Of a stretch of DNA of 64,000 nt, positions 24,631 through 32,474 are shown piece after piece (position 1 is the first letter of the stretch; every line of letters begins with the position of its first letter). Source of the DNA: Sneathiellales bacterium (GTDB lineage Bacteria; Pseudomonadota; Alphaproteobacteria; JANQFL01); contig JANQFL010000110.1 of NCBI GenBank assembly GCA_028277845.1, positions 1-64,000 on the forward strand, read 5' to 3'. A program made the translations under genes and the position numbers. Under the pieces are notes generated by a model. It was not told where the DNA came from. It saw nothing but the letters and a program-made list of their open reading frames with translations, and searched no databases.

Positions 24631-25875
24631 TCATCCCAATGACGTGGCGGACTGTTTGGCGTCGGCATACTTCGGTGACGTCAACAAGCGACGGCGTTGC
24701 GCATCGGTCACGCGCGGATCGGCGGCGAGGCGCCGTTCAAGACGCCGACCGTAGTACGACAAGCCGTAACCGATCGCGAAAAACACGGCGGCGTTGATGA
24801 CGAAAAGACTAGTGTCGAAACCATAGAGGCCCGTTTCGTTCAAGAAACGGATCTGGGGTACAGCCGAGAAGATCATGATCGCGGTTGTCGCTTTGACCAT
24901 TCCGGCCACTATGCTGACGATACCGGGCGCGGCCAGCCGCAACGCCAGTGGCAACACGACGGATTGCATGGTTCGCCAGCGGCCCATGCCCAATGACTTG
25001 GCGATGGCATACGGCGTATCACCGACCGCCATCAGGCCACCTCGGATAACCTCGGCCATATATGTGGAAAGCACCATAGCCAGGGCCAGCACGAGAAAAT
25101 AGAAGTTCGGCATCAGGCGATAGAAGTCCCACATGACCAACGGTGTGATGGAAAAGGTGGCAATCGCCGCAAGCTGCATGGGCACGGCGTGCCCGATTTC
25201 GGTGGCGCAGGCGGAGAACCAACAAATCACCGGAAACCGGCTTTGCCGACCCAGTGTCAGCAAGACGCCGAAAACCAATGCGCCGAACCCGGCGGCGATG
25301 GTTGCCATCAACAGGGCTGCAAATCCGTTCAACGCGCGGGGTTCCAACTGAAGGCCGGCAAAAACGATGATCGTGGCAAGAAAGGGATAGACGATGGCCA
25401 TGAAAACGCTGATGGCGATCTTGCCGGGTGCGCGGGGCACAATCATCCACACTGTGCATACACCGCCCAACAAGAGTACCAAAATGATGCGCCACGCTGC
25501 GTCGGTGTGATAGTCACCGAGCATCATCTCTTTAAAAACCGTTCCGGCAAGAGGCCAACACGCGCCTGCGATCGTTTGGCCGTGTTCATCGAAGCAGACC
25601 TTGGCTGCTTCGCCCCACCAGGCCGCATCGACCACCGACCATTGCAGAACTGGGACGGCGATCGCAACAATCAGGGCGGCACCGACAATCGTCAGAAACG
25701 TGTCCAGGGGCGAGGCGAACAAATTGCGACGAAGCCAGCCGGCCAAACCCGACGTGCCGCGCGGCGGCGGCAGATCGGGATGCGTCCCGGGTGCGTATTC
25801 GGCCAAATCATCCCCCCATAGCGACAGCATCGTGCTGCACGCATGTCCTGCAAATGATCTTAGCATTGCGTCCAT
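24631..25875 (-). CDS. Orphan ABC permease, AapM-like (general L-amino-acid)
   Basis: A 414-residue inner-membrane permease. AWWGEAAKVCFDEHGQTIAGACWP matches the periplasmic segment of the AapM branch, GRQSRFPVI the coupling start, and MAEVIRGGLMAVGDTPYAIAKSLGMGRWRTMQSVVLPLALRLAAPGIVS the EAA loop that contacts the ATPase. The usual EFVRGVPLITVLFMAS stretch is replaced by EIGHAVPMQLAAIATFS. No AapJ, AapQ or AapP gene is nearby, so it is either a diverged orphan or pairs with subunits elsewhere. The ribosome site is weak. Confidence 0.7.
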   Translation of the reverse strand: MDAMLRSFAGHACSTMLSLWGDDLAEYAPGTHPDLPPPRGTSGLAGWLRRNLFASPLDTFLTIVGAALIVAIAVPVLQWSVVDAAWWGEAAKVCFDEHGQTIAGACWPLAGTVFKEMMLGDYHTDAAWRIILVLLLGGVCTVWMIVPRAPGKIAISVFMAIVYPFLATIIVFAGLQLEPRALNGFAALLMATIAAGFGALVFGVLLTLGRQSRFPVICWFSACATEIGHAVPMQLAAIATFSITPLVMWDFYRLMPNFYFLVLALAMVLSTYMAEVIRGGLMAVGDTPYAIAKSLGMGRWRTMQSVVLPLALRLAAPGIVSIVAGMVKATTAIMIFSAVPQIRFLNETGLYGFDTSLFVINAAVFFAIGYGLSYYGRRLERRLAADPRVTDAQRRRLLTSPKYADAKQSATSLG

Positions 25876-25990
25876 GGGTTAGGAACGCTTCTGGACGCGA
25901 AGACGCCCTGGATTGCCGATCATTTTCCGGTTGATCACGGGCGTCGAATGTCGTGTCCTGATGGCCGAACGACAAAAGGACGCGTAACCG

Positions 25991-26752
25991 ATGGCTCGAA
26001 CCGCTGAAAACGTGACGACATTGAAGACAGGACATCTCGAGGAACGCCGCGACCTCGCCGCCGCTTTTCGCTGGACGGCGCGGCTCAACATGCACGAGGG
26101 CATCGCCAATCATTTCAGCCTGGCGGTGTCCGATGACGGCGCGCAGTTCCTGTTGAACCCGTTCGGCCGTCATTTTTCCAAGATGCGGGCCAGCGACATG
26201 CTGCTGCTCGACGCCAATGCCGGCAAGCCCGACGGGCTGGGCGAGAACGTCGACGCGACCGCCTGGTATATCCACGGCGCCCTGCACCGCAACGTGCCGC
26301 ACGCGCGCTGCGTCATGCACCTGCATTCGAAATATGCGACGGTTCTGTCGACCATGAAGGATCCGGTCCTGCCGCCGGTCGACCAGTCGGCGGCCCGCTT
26401 CTTCAACCGCGTGGCCGTCGATGCCCACTATGGCGGCCTGGGCCTGGCCGAGGAAGGCGAGCGCTTGTCGACGCTGTTGGGCAATCACTCCGTCCTGGTG
26501 ATGGGCAATCACGGCATTCTGACCGCGGCGCCGACCGTCGCCGAAGCCTTCGACCTGATCTACTATTTCGAACGGGCCTGCGAGACCTATATCACGGCGC
26601 TCGCGACCGGCCGCGAACTGGCGGTGCTTTCCGACGAGATCGCGGAAAAGACCGCCTACGAAATCGCCAACTACGAAGGCCATTACCCGCACCGGCACCT
26701 GTCCGCGATCCGCGACATTCTCGACGAGGACGAACCGGCCTACCGGGACTGA
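25991..26752 (+). CDS. Class II aldolase/adducin family protein
   Basis: A 253-residue metal-dependent aldolase-fold protein. The zinc ligands appear as HLHSKYA (His-x-His) and in GNHGILTAAPTVAEAF (third His). NMHEGIANHFSLAVSDDGAQFLLNPFG is the family N-terminal signature. Relatives cleave or decarboxylate sugar-phosphate-like or hydroxy-keto compounds. The substrate is unknown, and the gene stands alone next to gene relics. Confidence 0.82.
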   Translation: MARTAENVTTLKTGHLEERRDLAAAFRWTARLNMHEGIANHFSLAVSDDGAQFLLNPFGRHFSKMRASDMLLLDANAGKPDGLGENVDATAWYIHGALHRNVPHARCVMHLHSKYATVLSTMKDPVLPPVDQSAARFFNRVAVDAHYGGLGLAEEGERLSTLLGNHSVLVMGNHGILTAAPTVAEAFDLIYYFERACETYITALATGRELAVLSDEIAEKTAYEIANYEGHYPHRHLSAIRDILDEDEPAYRD

Positions 26753-26760
26753 CGTTCGCT

Positions 26761-26871
26761 TCAGTCGTACAACTGCGCGATCCCGGTAATGTTGTCGTTC
26801 CCATATCCGGCGGCCACGGCGCGGGCGTAGGGCTTGCGGGCGGCGGCATCGCCGCCAAGCTGTTCGACACC
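26761..26871 (-). pseudogene. C-terminal relic of a 3-hydroxyisobutyrate-dehydrogenase-like gene
   Basis: The minus strand encodes GDAAARKPYARAVAAGYG and NDNITGIAQLYD before a stop. This resembles the C-terminal helix of NAD(P)-dependent beta-hydroxyacid dehydrogenases. The Rossmann domain and catalytic Lys region are gone. It touches the start of the truncated LysR fragment on the other strand. The family call rests on about 35 codons. Confidence 0.4.
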
Positions 26872-27303
26872 GTCTACCGGGTGTGTGCCAGCCCGGCCTA
26901 CATCGAGGCACACGGCGTGCCGGACAAACCCGGCGCGCTCGCGCAGCACCGTTGTCTGCTGTTCGGTTTGGCGGACTACCAGGATACGTGGCGGGTGCGG
27001 AACAAGCGGGGCAGGGATACCGAGATCGCCATCACCGGCGACATCGTGATGTCGTCGGCCCTGGCGCTCCGGCAGGCGGCGCGGGACGGCCTCGGTCCGG
27101 CCTTGTTGGCCGACTGGATGACGGACGGGGATCGCAAGTCCGGCCGGTTGGTCGACCTGCTGCCGACCCACCGCGTTACCGCGACTATGTTCGACACCGC
27201 CGCCTGGCTGCTCTATCCCAGCCGCCGCTACCTGCCCAACAAGGTGCGTGTCACGATCGATTTTCTACGCGCGCGGCTTGGCTGGGTGGTTAGCCGGAAC
27301 TGA
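26857..27303 (+). pseudogene. Truncated LysR-family regulator (C-terminal ligand domain only)
   Basis: The plus frame reads KLFDTVYRVCASPAYIEAHG, LAQHRCLLFG, ALALRQAARDGLGPALLADW and FDTAAWLLYPSRRYLPNKVR, the second half of a LysR effector domain. The helix-turn-helix and first subdomain are absent, and no suitable start or ribosome site exists, so it is a pseudogene of about 140 codons. Its end overlaps the convergent GFA gene by 14 bases. Confidence 0.7.
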
Positions 27304-27691
27304 ACTTGGCATGGCGCGGCAGGTCATCCTCGATGCTGAGCCACGGCAAGTGCTCGGCGTGGAACACATGGAACGCCGGTGTGTAGTCTTCCGGGTTCTC
27401 AAGACTGGCAGCGTACAAGTGGATTTCGTGGGGCAGCCGTTCGGTTTCATAGGCCATCGGCGTGCCGCAGGTGCGGCAGAACGAGCGTTTGACGCCAGGA
27501 CTGGACTGATAAACGCCGGGCTCGTCACCGGTGAATTTGAACTTCTCGTAATCGACACCGAAGAAGGCCGTCACCGGCGCCGAAGTGTTGCGCCGGCAGC
27601 TTTCGCAATGGCAATAGCCGCGCCAGTTTTCGTCGCCCTCGTATTCGTATGTCACCGCGCCGCACAGGCAGCGGCCCCGTTTGACGCCCAT
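27290..27691 (-). CDS. GFA/CENP-V family protein
   Basis: A 133-residue zinc-binding protein of the GFA (glutathione-dependent formaldehyde-activating) fold. Cysteines are arranged as RCLCGAVTY, CHCESCRR and SFCRTCGTPMAYE, the typical zinc ligands. ATG 27691 is supported by GGGAGG; the longer track ORF has no extra homology. Most members have no confirmed glutathione-formaldehyde activity, so only the family is assigned. Confidence 0.85.
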   Translation of the reverse strand: MGVKRGRCLCGAVTYEYEGDENWRGYCHCESCRRNTSAPVTAFFGVDYEKFKFTGDEPGVYQSSPGVKRSFCRTCGTPMAYETERLPHEIHLYAASLENPEDYTPAFHVFHAEHLPWLSIEDDLPRHAKFSSG

Positions 27692-27729
27692 GGCGTGCCT
27701 CCCGGAGTTTGCCAAGCCGGACTGCGATG

Positions 27730-28620
27730 TTAGGAGCCGCGGACGGCAGTGGTCAACGCAGTGGCGAGGAAGTCGTAGAGCAACCGCACCCGGCGGCTCG
27801 CTTTCAGGTCTTCGTGCATGACCAGCCACATTTCCAGGGGCAGCTCGATCTCACCGGCCAGTACAGGGACGAGGTCGGGATCGCGCGCGGCGAGGTGGCG
27901 TTGCATACCGCCGATGCCGGCGCCGGCGCGGAGCAGCGCATGCTGCGCCAGGTCGCTGTCGCAGCGGTACTGGAAGCCGTCGCGGCCGCCCTTCAGACCG
28001 AGCGTCACCAGCGCCCGCAGTTGCGCCTGGTTGGCGTCGGGACCGATGCCGCGGTGATGATAGAGGTCCTCCAGCGTTTGCGGCAGGCCATGGCGGGCGA
28101 CATAGTCCTTGTGGGCGAACAGGCCGACGGGCACGTCGGCGATCTTGCGGGCGACCAATGCGGTCTGGGTGGGCCGGAACATGCGCACCGCGATGTCCGC
28201 TTCCCGCCGCAGCAGATCTTCCGCCCGGTTGTCGAGCACCAGCTCGACCTGGATGCCCGGATTGTCGTTGCCGAAGCGGGCTAAAAGGGGCGGCAGGATC
28301 TCACCGCCGACCACTTCGCTGGCCGCCAGGCGCACGACGCCGCGCGCCTCGGATTGCTCGCCCGAGGCAGTCCGCAGCAATGCCGACGAGGCAGCCGCCA
28401 TGGCTTCGGCATGAGGCAACAAGTCGAGAGCGGTTTCCGTCGGCGTCAAGCCGCGGCGCGAGCGGACGAACAGTGCGGTGTCCAACTGCTGTTCCAACTG
28501 TTCGATATGACGGCCGATGGTGGGTTGGGTGCTGTTCAGGTCGCGGGCGGCGCCCGACAGGCTGCCGGTGCGTATGACGGCGGCGAACGACCGCAACAGG
28601 TCCCACTGAGGTTCTGTCAT
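27730..28620 (-). CDS. LysR-family regulator
   Basis: A 296-residue LysR-type regulator. Helix-turn-helix LLRSFAAVIRTGSLSGAARDLNSTQPTIGRHIEQLEQQLDTALFVRSRRGLTPTE is followed by a complete effector domain (EILPPLLARFGNDNPGIQVELVLDN). It diverges from an NAD-dependent epimerase-like gene across an AT-rich 97-bp gap and probably activates it. ATG at 28629 three codons upstream is an alternative start. Confidence 0.85.
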   Translation of the reverse strand: MTEPQWDLLRSFAAVIRTGSLSGAARDLNSTQPTIGRHIEQLEQQLDTALFVRSRRGLTPTETALDLLPHAEAMAAASSALLRTASGEQSEARGVVRLAASEVVGGEILPPLLARFGNDNPGIQVELVLDNRAEDLLRREADIAVRMFRPTQTALVARKIADVPVGLFAHKDYVARHGLPQTLEDLYHHRGIGPDANQAQLRALVTLGLKGGRDGFQYRCDSDLAQHALLRAGAGIGGMQRHLAARDPDLVPVLAGEIELPLEMWLVMHEDLKASRRVRLLYDFLATALTTAVRGS

Positions 28621-28717
28621 AATATGCAAAATCGTATATCAACTATCGAAAAATGGCCAATTTATATTTGAATATGAATATTTGATTCTCTCCTCGGCAA
28701 ACATGAAGGAGTGACCT

Positions 28718-29689
28718 ATGCAGAAGACCGTTTTGATCATCGGCGTGACCGGCGGGATCGGCGCCGAAGCCGCCCGCGCCTTTCACCGCCACGGCTGGTC
28801 CGTCGCCGCTCTGCACCGCGACCCGGACCGGGTGCGCCCCGACCGCGCGGACCTGCCGCCCATGGTCTGGCATCGTGGCGATGCCATGAACGAAGCCGAT
28901 GTGATTGCGGCGTGCGAAACGGCCGGTGTGGTGGTACACGCGGCCAATCCGCCGGGATACCGGGATTGGCGCGGATTGGCCCTGCCGATGTTGCGCAACG
29001 CGATTGCGGGCGCGCGCCGGGCACGGGCGCGTCTGGTGCTGCCGGGAAACATCTACAACTACGCGCCCGACGATGGCCCGCTGCTGTCGGAAACCACGCC
29101 GCAGCACCCGTCGACCCGCAAGGGCGCCGTGCGCGCGGAAATGGAAACCATGCTGCGTGACGCGGTTGCCGCCGACACGACCAACGGCCTGCGGGGCCTG
29201 GTGGTGCGGGCCGGCGACTATTTCGGCGCCGATGCACCGGCGTCGTGGTTCCAGAACGTGCTGGTCAAGCCGGGCAAGCGGCTCACATCCGTGACCTATC
29301 CCGGAAGTCCCGGCACTGGTCACGCCTGGGCGTACCTGCCCGACTTGGCGGAAACCATGGTGCAGCTGGTGACACGGGACGCGGATTTGGCGCCGTTCGA
29401 TGCCTTTCATTTCGGCGGTCACTACTGCGAACGGGGAATCGATATGGCCGAGACGGTGTGCGATGCAGCCGGACTCACGGGCCGGTCGATCCGCCGTTTC
29501 CCCTGGTCCGTCGTGGTTCTGGCGTCACCGTTCGTGCGCCTGTTCCGGGAAATGCTGGAGACGCGCTACCTGTGGCAGGTGCCGGTGAAGCTCGACAACC
29601 GCAAGCTGGTCGCCCTGCTCGGCCGCGAACCCCACACGCCGCTGCCGGACGCGGTGCGGTCGTCGTTGGCAGCGTTGAAATGCGTGTGA
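28718..29689 (+). CDS. NAD(P)-dependent epimerase/dehydratase-like protein
   Basis: A 323-residue Rossmann-fold protein of the extended SDR type. VLIIGVTGGIGAEAARAFHRHGW is the nucleotide-binding motif (GxxGxxG). VVHAANPPGYRDW and LVLPGNIYNYAPDDG follow the epimerase pattern, but the usual YxxxK is not obvious, so catalysis may be atypical. The divergent LysR gene is the likely regulator. The reaction is unknown. Confidence 0.75.
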   Translation: MQKTVLIIGVTGGIGAEAARAFHRHGWSVAALHRDPDRVRPDRADLPPMVWHRGDAMNEADVIAACETAGVVVHAANPPGYRDWRGLALPMLRNAIAGARRARARLVLPGNIYNYAPDDGPLLSETTPQHPSTRKGAVRAEMETMLRDAVAADTTNGLRGLVVRAGDYFGADAPASWFQNVLVKPGKRLTSVTYPGSPGTGHAWAYLPDLAETMVQLVTRDADLAPFDAFHFGGHYCERGIDMAETVCDAAGLTGRSIRRFPWSVVVLASPFVRLFREMLETRYLWQVPVKLDNRKLVALLGREPHTPLPDAVRSSLAALKCV

Positions 29690-29702
29690 CGTACCGGTGG
29701 GT

Positions 29703-30017
29703 TTACGTCGGCATGACGATCAGTTCGGCAACCTCGATGGTGCCCTCATCCAAATGCGGACACCCTTCGGTCAGGGCGATGGCGGCGTCGATACTGTCGG
29801 CCCGGACGATGGTAAAGCCCGAGAGCGGATTGGCGCCGCCACCGTCACTGACGCCGCCGTTGCCAACGGTTTTGGACGGGCCGACCGGATTGCCGGGGTT
29901 GACGACGCCGTCACCCAGACCGGTCAGCCAGTCCTGCCAGCGCTGCATGACAACCGCGCCCTCTTCCGGGGTTTCCGGCGGCTTGCCACCGTGATAGGCG
30001 AAAATGTATTCGGTCAT
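29703..30017 (-). CDS. YciI-like protein (first of tandem pair)
   Basis: A 104-residue YciI/YCII-fold (dimeric alpha-beta barrel) protein: MTEYIFAYHGGKPPETPEEG, WQDWLTGLGDGVVNPGNPVG and GFTIVRADSIDAAIALTEGCPHLDEGTIEVAEL. Start 30017 has AAGGAG at ideal spacing. Very similar to the next gene upstream, so the pair arose by tandem duplication. Function of such proteins is not established. Confidence 0.82.
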   Translation of the reverse strand: MTEYIFAYHGGKPPETPEEGAVVMQRWQDWLTGLGDGVVNPGNPVGPSKTVGNGGVSDGGGANPLSGFTIVRADSIDAAIALTEGCPHLDEGTIEVAELIVMPT

Positions 30018-30061
30018 GTGTTTTCTCCTTGTCTGATTTCCCTGCCTGATTGAACGGCTCG

Positions 30062-30376
30062 TCAACCCGGCATCTGCATCAATTCGGCGACCTCGACGGT
30101 ACCCATTTCGGTGAAGGGGCACGCTTTCGCCATGTCGATCGCCGCCTCGATGCTGTCGGCCTTGACGACGGAAAAACCCATCAACTGACTCAGGACGCCG
30201 CCCTCGGTCACGCCGTCGGCGCTGACCGACTGGCACGGCCCCATGGGTGAGCCGGGATTGACCATGGCATCACCCAAGTCGGCGACCCACTGCTTCCAAC
30301 GCTGTTGCTGCGCTTGGCCCTCCTCGGGGCTTTCCGGCGGCCGGCCGCCACTGTACGCAAGGATGTATTCTGCCAT
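30062..30376 (-). CDS. YciI-like protein (second of tandem pair)
   Basis: A 104-residue paralogue of the protein at 29703, with the same layout: MAEYILAYSGGRPPESPEEG, GDAMVNPGSPMGP, GFSVVKADSIEAAIDMAKACPFTEMGTVEVAELMQM. The two reading frames have identical length and are separated by 44 bases on the same strand, so they are probably cotranscribed and may form a heterodimer. Function unknown. Confidence 0.82.
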   Translation of the reverse strand: MAEYILAYSGGRPPESPEEGQAQQQRWKQWVADLGDAMVNPGSPMGPCQSVSADGVTEGGVLSQLMGFSVVKADSIEAAIDMAKACPFTEMGTVEVAELMQMPG

Positions 30377-30417
30377 GTCCGATACTCCTGTCTGAAGGTT
30401 TCGTCTTGGAAACTGCG

Positions 30418-30795
30418 TTAGGCGAATTCGCCGTATACGCTCTGGAACGCCGGCCGTTGCGCGAGCCGGCCGTAATAGTTTTCAAGGGCCGGGTGATCGC
30501 CGATCAGGCCCGTGTGCTTGGCCATGAAACAGCTATGGCCGACGCAGATATCGGCACCGGAAAAGTTATCTCCGAGCATGAAGTCGTGCGTCTTGAAATG
30601 GTCGGATAACACGGCGGCGCGGAAATCGAAATCCTCCCGCCCGCGTCTGGCGATTTCGGCGTCGTGTTTCCGGTCGGGCGGACGCAGGTCGCCTTCCCGC
30701 CGCAGGGCGTTGTCGAAGTGGGCCATGATGTAGGGATCCAGTTCGGCGCAGGCGAAGACGCACCACTGATAATAATAGGACCGCTTGGCCGACCC
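30418..30795 (-). pseudogene. Glutathione S-transferase lacking its N-terminal domain
   Basis: The minus frame gives AKRSYYYQWCVFACAELDPY, FKTHDFMLGDNFSGADICVG and HPALENYYGRLAQRPAF, the helical C-terminal domain of a GST. The thioredoxin-fold N-terminal ~80 residues with the glutathione site are missing: the frame runs into stops where DNA of a TRAP permease begins (~30790). An internal ATG at 30726 gives a 102-residue ORF, but the protein would lack the active site. Confidence 0.65.
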
Positions 30796-31601
30796 CGGCG
30801 CGGCGCGACGTCATCGTCACCTCGCTGTTCTTCGCCGTGCCGTTCTTCGTGCTGCTGGAACGCATGTTCCTCGGCGGCTTCACGCCGCAATACGCCGCCT
30901 GCGTCGCCATCCTGACCGCCTTCGTGTTGCTGTTCTTCGACGCCCGCTTCACCTGGGACTGGCGCCGCACGCTGGGCCGCCTGGAACAGACCATGCTGAC
31001 CGCTGGCCAGCAGATTGCCACCATAGCCGCCATCATTCTGTGCGCGTCCATCGTCATCGGTGTGCTCGGCATGACCGGCCTCGGCGTCAAGATCACCTCG
31101 CTGATCCTGTCCGGCTCGGGCGAGATGCTGTGGCCGGCCCTGCTGCTCACGGCGCTCGCCTGCCTGCTGCTGGGCATGGAAGTGCCGACCACCGCCGCCT
31201 ACGTCATCTGCGTCTCGGTGGCCGGGCCGGCGCTGCAGCGGCTGGGCCTGGAACCGCTCCTGGCCCACCTGTTCGTCTTTTGGTTCGCGCTGCTCTCGAC
31301 CATCACGCCGCCGGTGTGCGGCGCCGTGTTCATCGCCGCCGGCATGGTCGGCGAGAACTGGCTCAAGGTCGCCGGCGTCGCCATGGCGCTGGGCCTCGGC
31401 CTCTACCTGGTGCCGCTCGGCATGATTGCCAATCCCGCCCTGATCACCCTGGCCGAGGCGCCCCTGGCCACGCTGGCCTACACCGCAAAGGTCGGCATCG
31501 CCCTGATCGCCATCTCCTACGGTGTGATCGCCCCATTCCACCCGGCCTTGCGCGCCGCGCTGGTTGTCGCCGGCGCCGCCGCTTTGTTTCTGGGCGGCTA
31601 G
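30795..31601 (+). pseudogene. TRAP transporter fused permease, C-terminal fragment
   Basis: The plus frame encodes about 268 residues of a DctM-type fused permease: RRDVIVTSLFFAVPFFVLLE, ACLLLGMEVPTTAAYVICVS, FWFALLSTITPPVCGAVFIA and NWLKVAGVAMALGLGLYLVP. A complete fused DctQM permease has over 600 residues; the first half or more is absent and no start or periplasmic binding protein is nearby. It abuts the GST relic head to head, so a deletion or inversion joined two broken genes. Confidence 0.72.
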
Positions 31602-31660
31602 ACGTTCACACGCCGGCGACACTCGTTTGCGAAATTTTTCGAATAATCTTCGGTCATTTT

Positions 31661-31692
31661 CGCAATATGCGCGAAAAAGTTTCGATATTGCG
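31661..31692. repeat. Imperfect inverted repeat before the hicA promoter
   Basis: CGCAATAT (31661-31668) pairs with ATATTGCG (31685-31692) and CGAAA (31672-31676) with TTTCG (31680-31684), leaving a GCG bulge. It could be a terminator-like hairpin or a protein site. No T-run follows it on the plus strand. The rest of 31602-31700 is AT-richer than the surroundings and shows no gene. Confidence 0.35.
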
Positions 31693-31701
31693 CGTCGTTA
31701 G

Positions 31702-31739
31702 TTGACACATAAAATATTCTGCGTACAATTATGAACGCA
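31702..31739 (+). promoter_or_regulatory. hicA promoter with 20-bp operator (copy 1)
   Basis: TTGACA (31702-31707), 16 bp, TACAAT (31724-31729) is a near-consensus promoter. The operator TGCGTACAATTATGAACGCA (31720-31739) overlaps the -10. It matches the operator in front of the HicB gene (32251) in 13 of 14 arm positions, and in both promoters it begins exactly 18 bases after the first base of the -35 box. Confidence 0.7.
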
Positions 31740-31864
31740 CTCTGAATCCGGAATCCAGTATTGCCCATTTCCGGAATGATAAGGAGAACGTCCGACAGCG
31801 AACCCTGCGACCCTTTGAAGGAGATCCAGGAGTACGAAAGCAATTGGCAGGAGTACCCCGGGAC

Positions 31865-32185
31865 ATGGAACCCATTAACAGCCGTGAATTTAGAAAACGA
31901 CTGCGCAAATTCTGTCTCGAACAGGGCTGGGAGTTCATCGAGAACCCCAAGCGTGGAAAGGGTGATCATCGAAGTTATATCCTGCGGCGGACCGATGAAA
32001 ACGGTCGGCGAATCGATGAAATCCCGATCGTTTTCGATGGCGGCCGCAAGGAGGTTCCGGCCGGCACACGCCGTATCATCATCCGGTCTCTCCGCGCCTT
32101 GCGCGACCGCATCTCGAACGAACTCGCGCGGCAAGCCGTTCGCGAGTTCGTCGATAGCCTCATCGAGTTCCTGCAAACTCTGTAG
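31865..32185 (+). CDS. hicA: HicA-like toxin (mRNA interferase family)
   Basis: A 106-residue basic protein. NSREFRKRLRKFCLEQGWEFIENPKRGKGDHRSYILRR and IPIVFDGGRKEVPAGTRRIIIRSL follow the HicA double-stranded RNA-binding fold: GDH holds the position of the catalytic His in the GSHH motif and KEVPAGTxRxIxR its C-terminal helix. It is longer than classic HicA (~60-80), with a C-terminal extension. ATG 31865 has AGGAG upstream. Typical HicA cleaves mRNA; here the antitoxin is not directly adjacent but about 290 bases downstream. Confidence 0.65.
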   Translation: MEPINSREFRKRLRKFCLEQGWEFIENPKRGKGDHRSYILRRTDENGRRIDEIPIVFDGGRKEVPAGTRRIIIRSLRALRDRISNELARQAVREFVDSLIEFLQTL

Positions 32186-32232
32186 CCAATGGTGCGGACG
32201 GGTGGAAATATGGACCGGAATCCACTAAATGC

Positions 32233-32282
32233 TTGACAAATCACAAGAAATGCGTACTATTTTGTACGCATTTCTTGTGATT
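32233..32282 (+). promoter_or_regulatory. hicB promoter with 20-bp operator (copy 2) inside a 44-bp palindrome
   Basis: TTGACA (32233-32238), 16 bp, TACTAT (32255-32260). The operator TGCGTACTATTTTGTACGCA (32251-32270) is perfect and is extended to 19-base arms: 32239-32257 pairs with 32264-32282 without mismatch across a TATTTT loop. The same promoter geometry occurs before hicA. The long arms could also form an RNA hairpin at the transcript start. Confidence 0.75.
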
Positions 32283-32310
32283 ACGGGATGAATACGGTGC
32301 TGAAAGCGCG

Positions 32311-32430
32311 ATGCGCCGTGTGACTGCAAAATATGATCCACACGATGTCCGTAAAACCCAGCGGCGTACCAATGTGGCGGCGGCGAGAGCCGTTGCCTTG
32401 GCCGAAGACTGTGAACGCACCAGCCCGTGA
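32311..32430 (+). CDS. Small ORF between hicA and hicB
   Basis: A 39-codon ORF (MRRVTAKYDPHDVRKTQRRT...) lies just after the hicB promoter, too short for the supplied track. Its stop region overlaps a GTG (32427) in frame with hicB, so it could couple translation of the antitoxin. It shows no recognisable domain and no strong ribosome site. It may be a leader peptide or chance. Confidence 0.25.
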   Translation: MRRVTAKYDPHDVRKTQRRTNVAAARAVALAEDCERTSP

Positions 32431-32474
32431 CACGGTTGGTGTTCGGCGAAATCCATGAAATTGGCGGGGATATC

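Noticed and set aside
31598-32176. 192-codon minus-strand ORF opposite hicA
   Set aside because: The HicA motif is on the plus strand with a promoter and ribosome site; this ORF has neither and no recognisable family.
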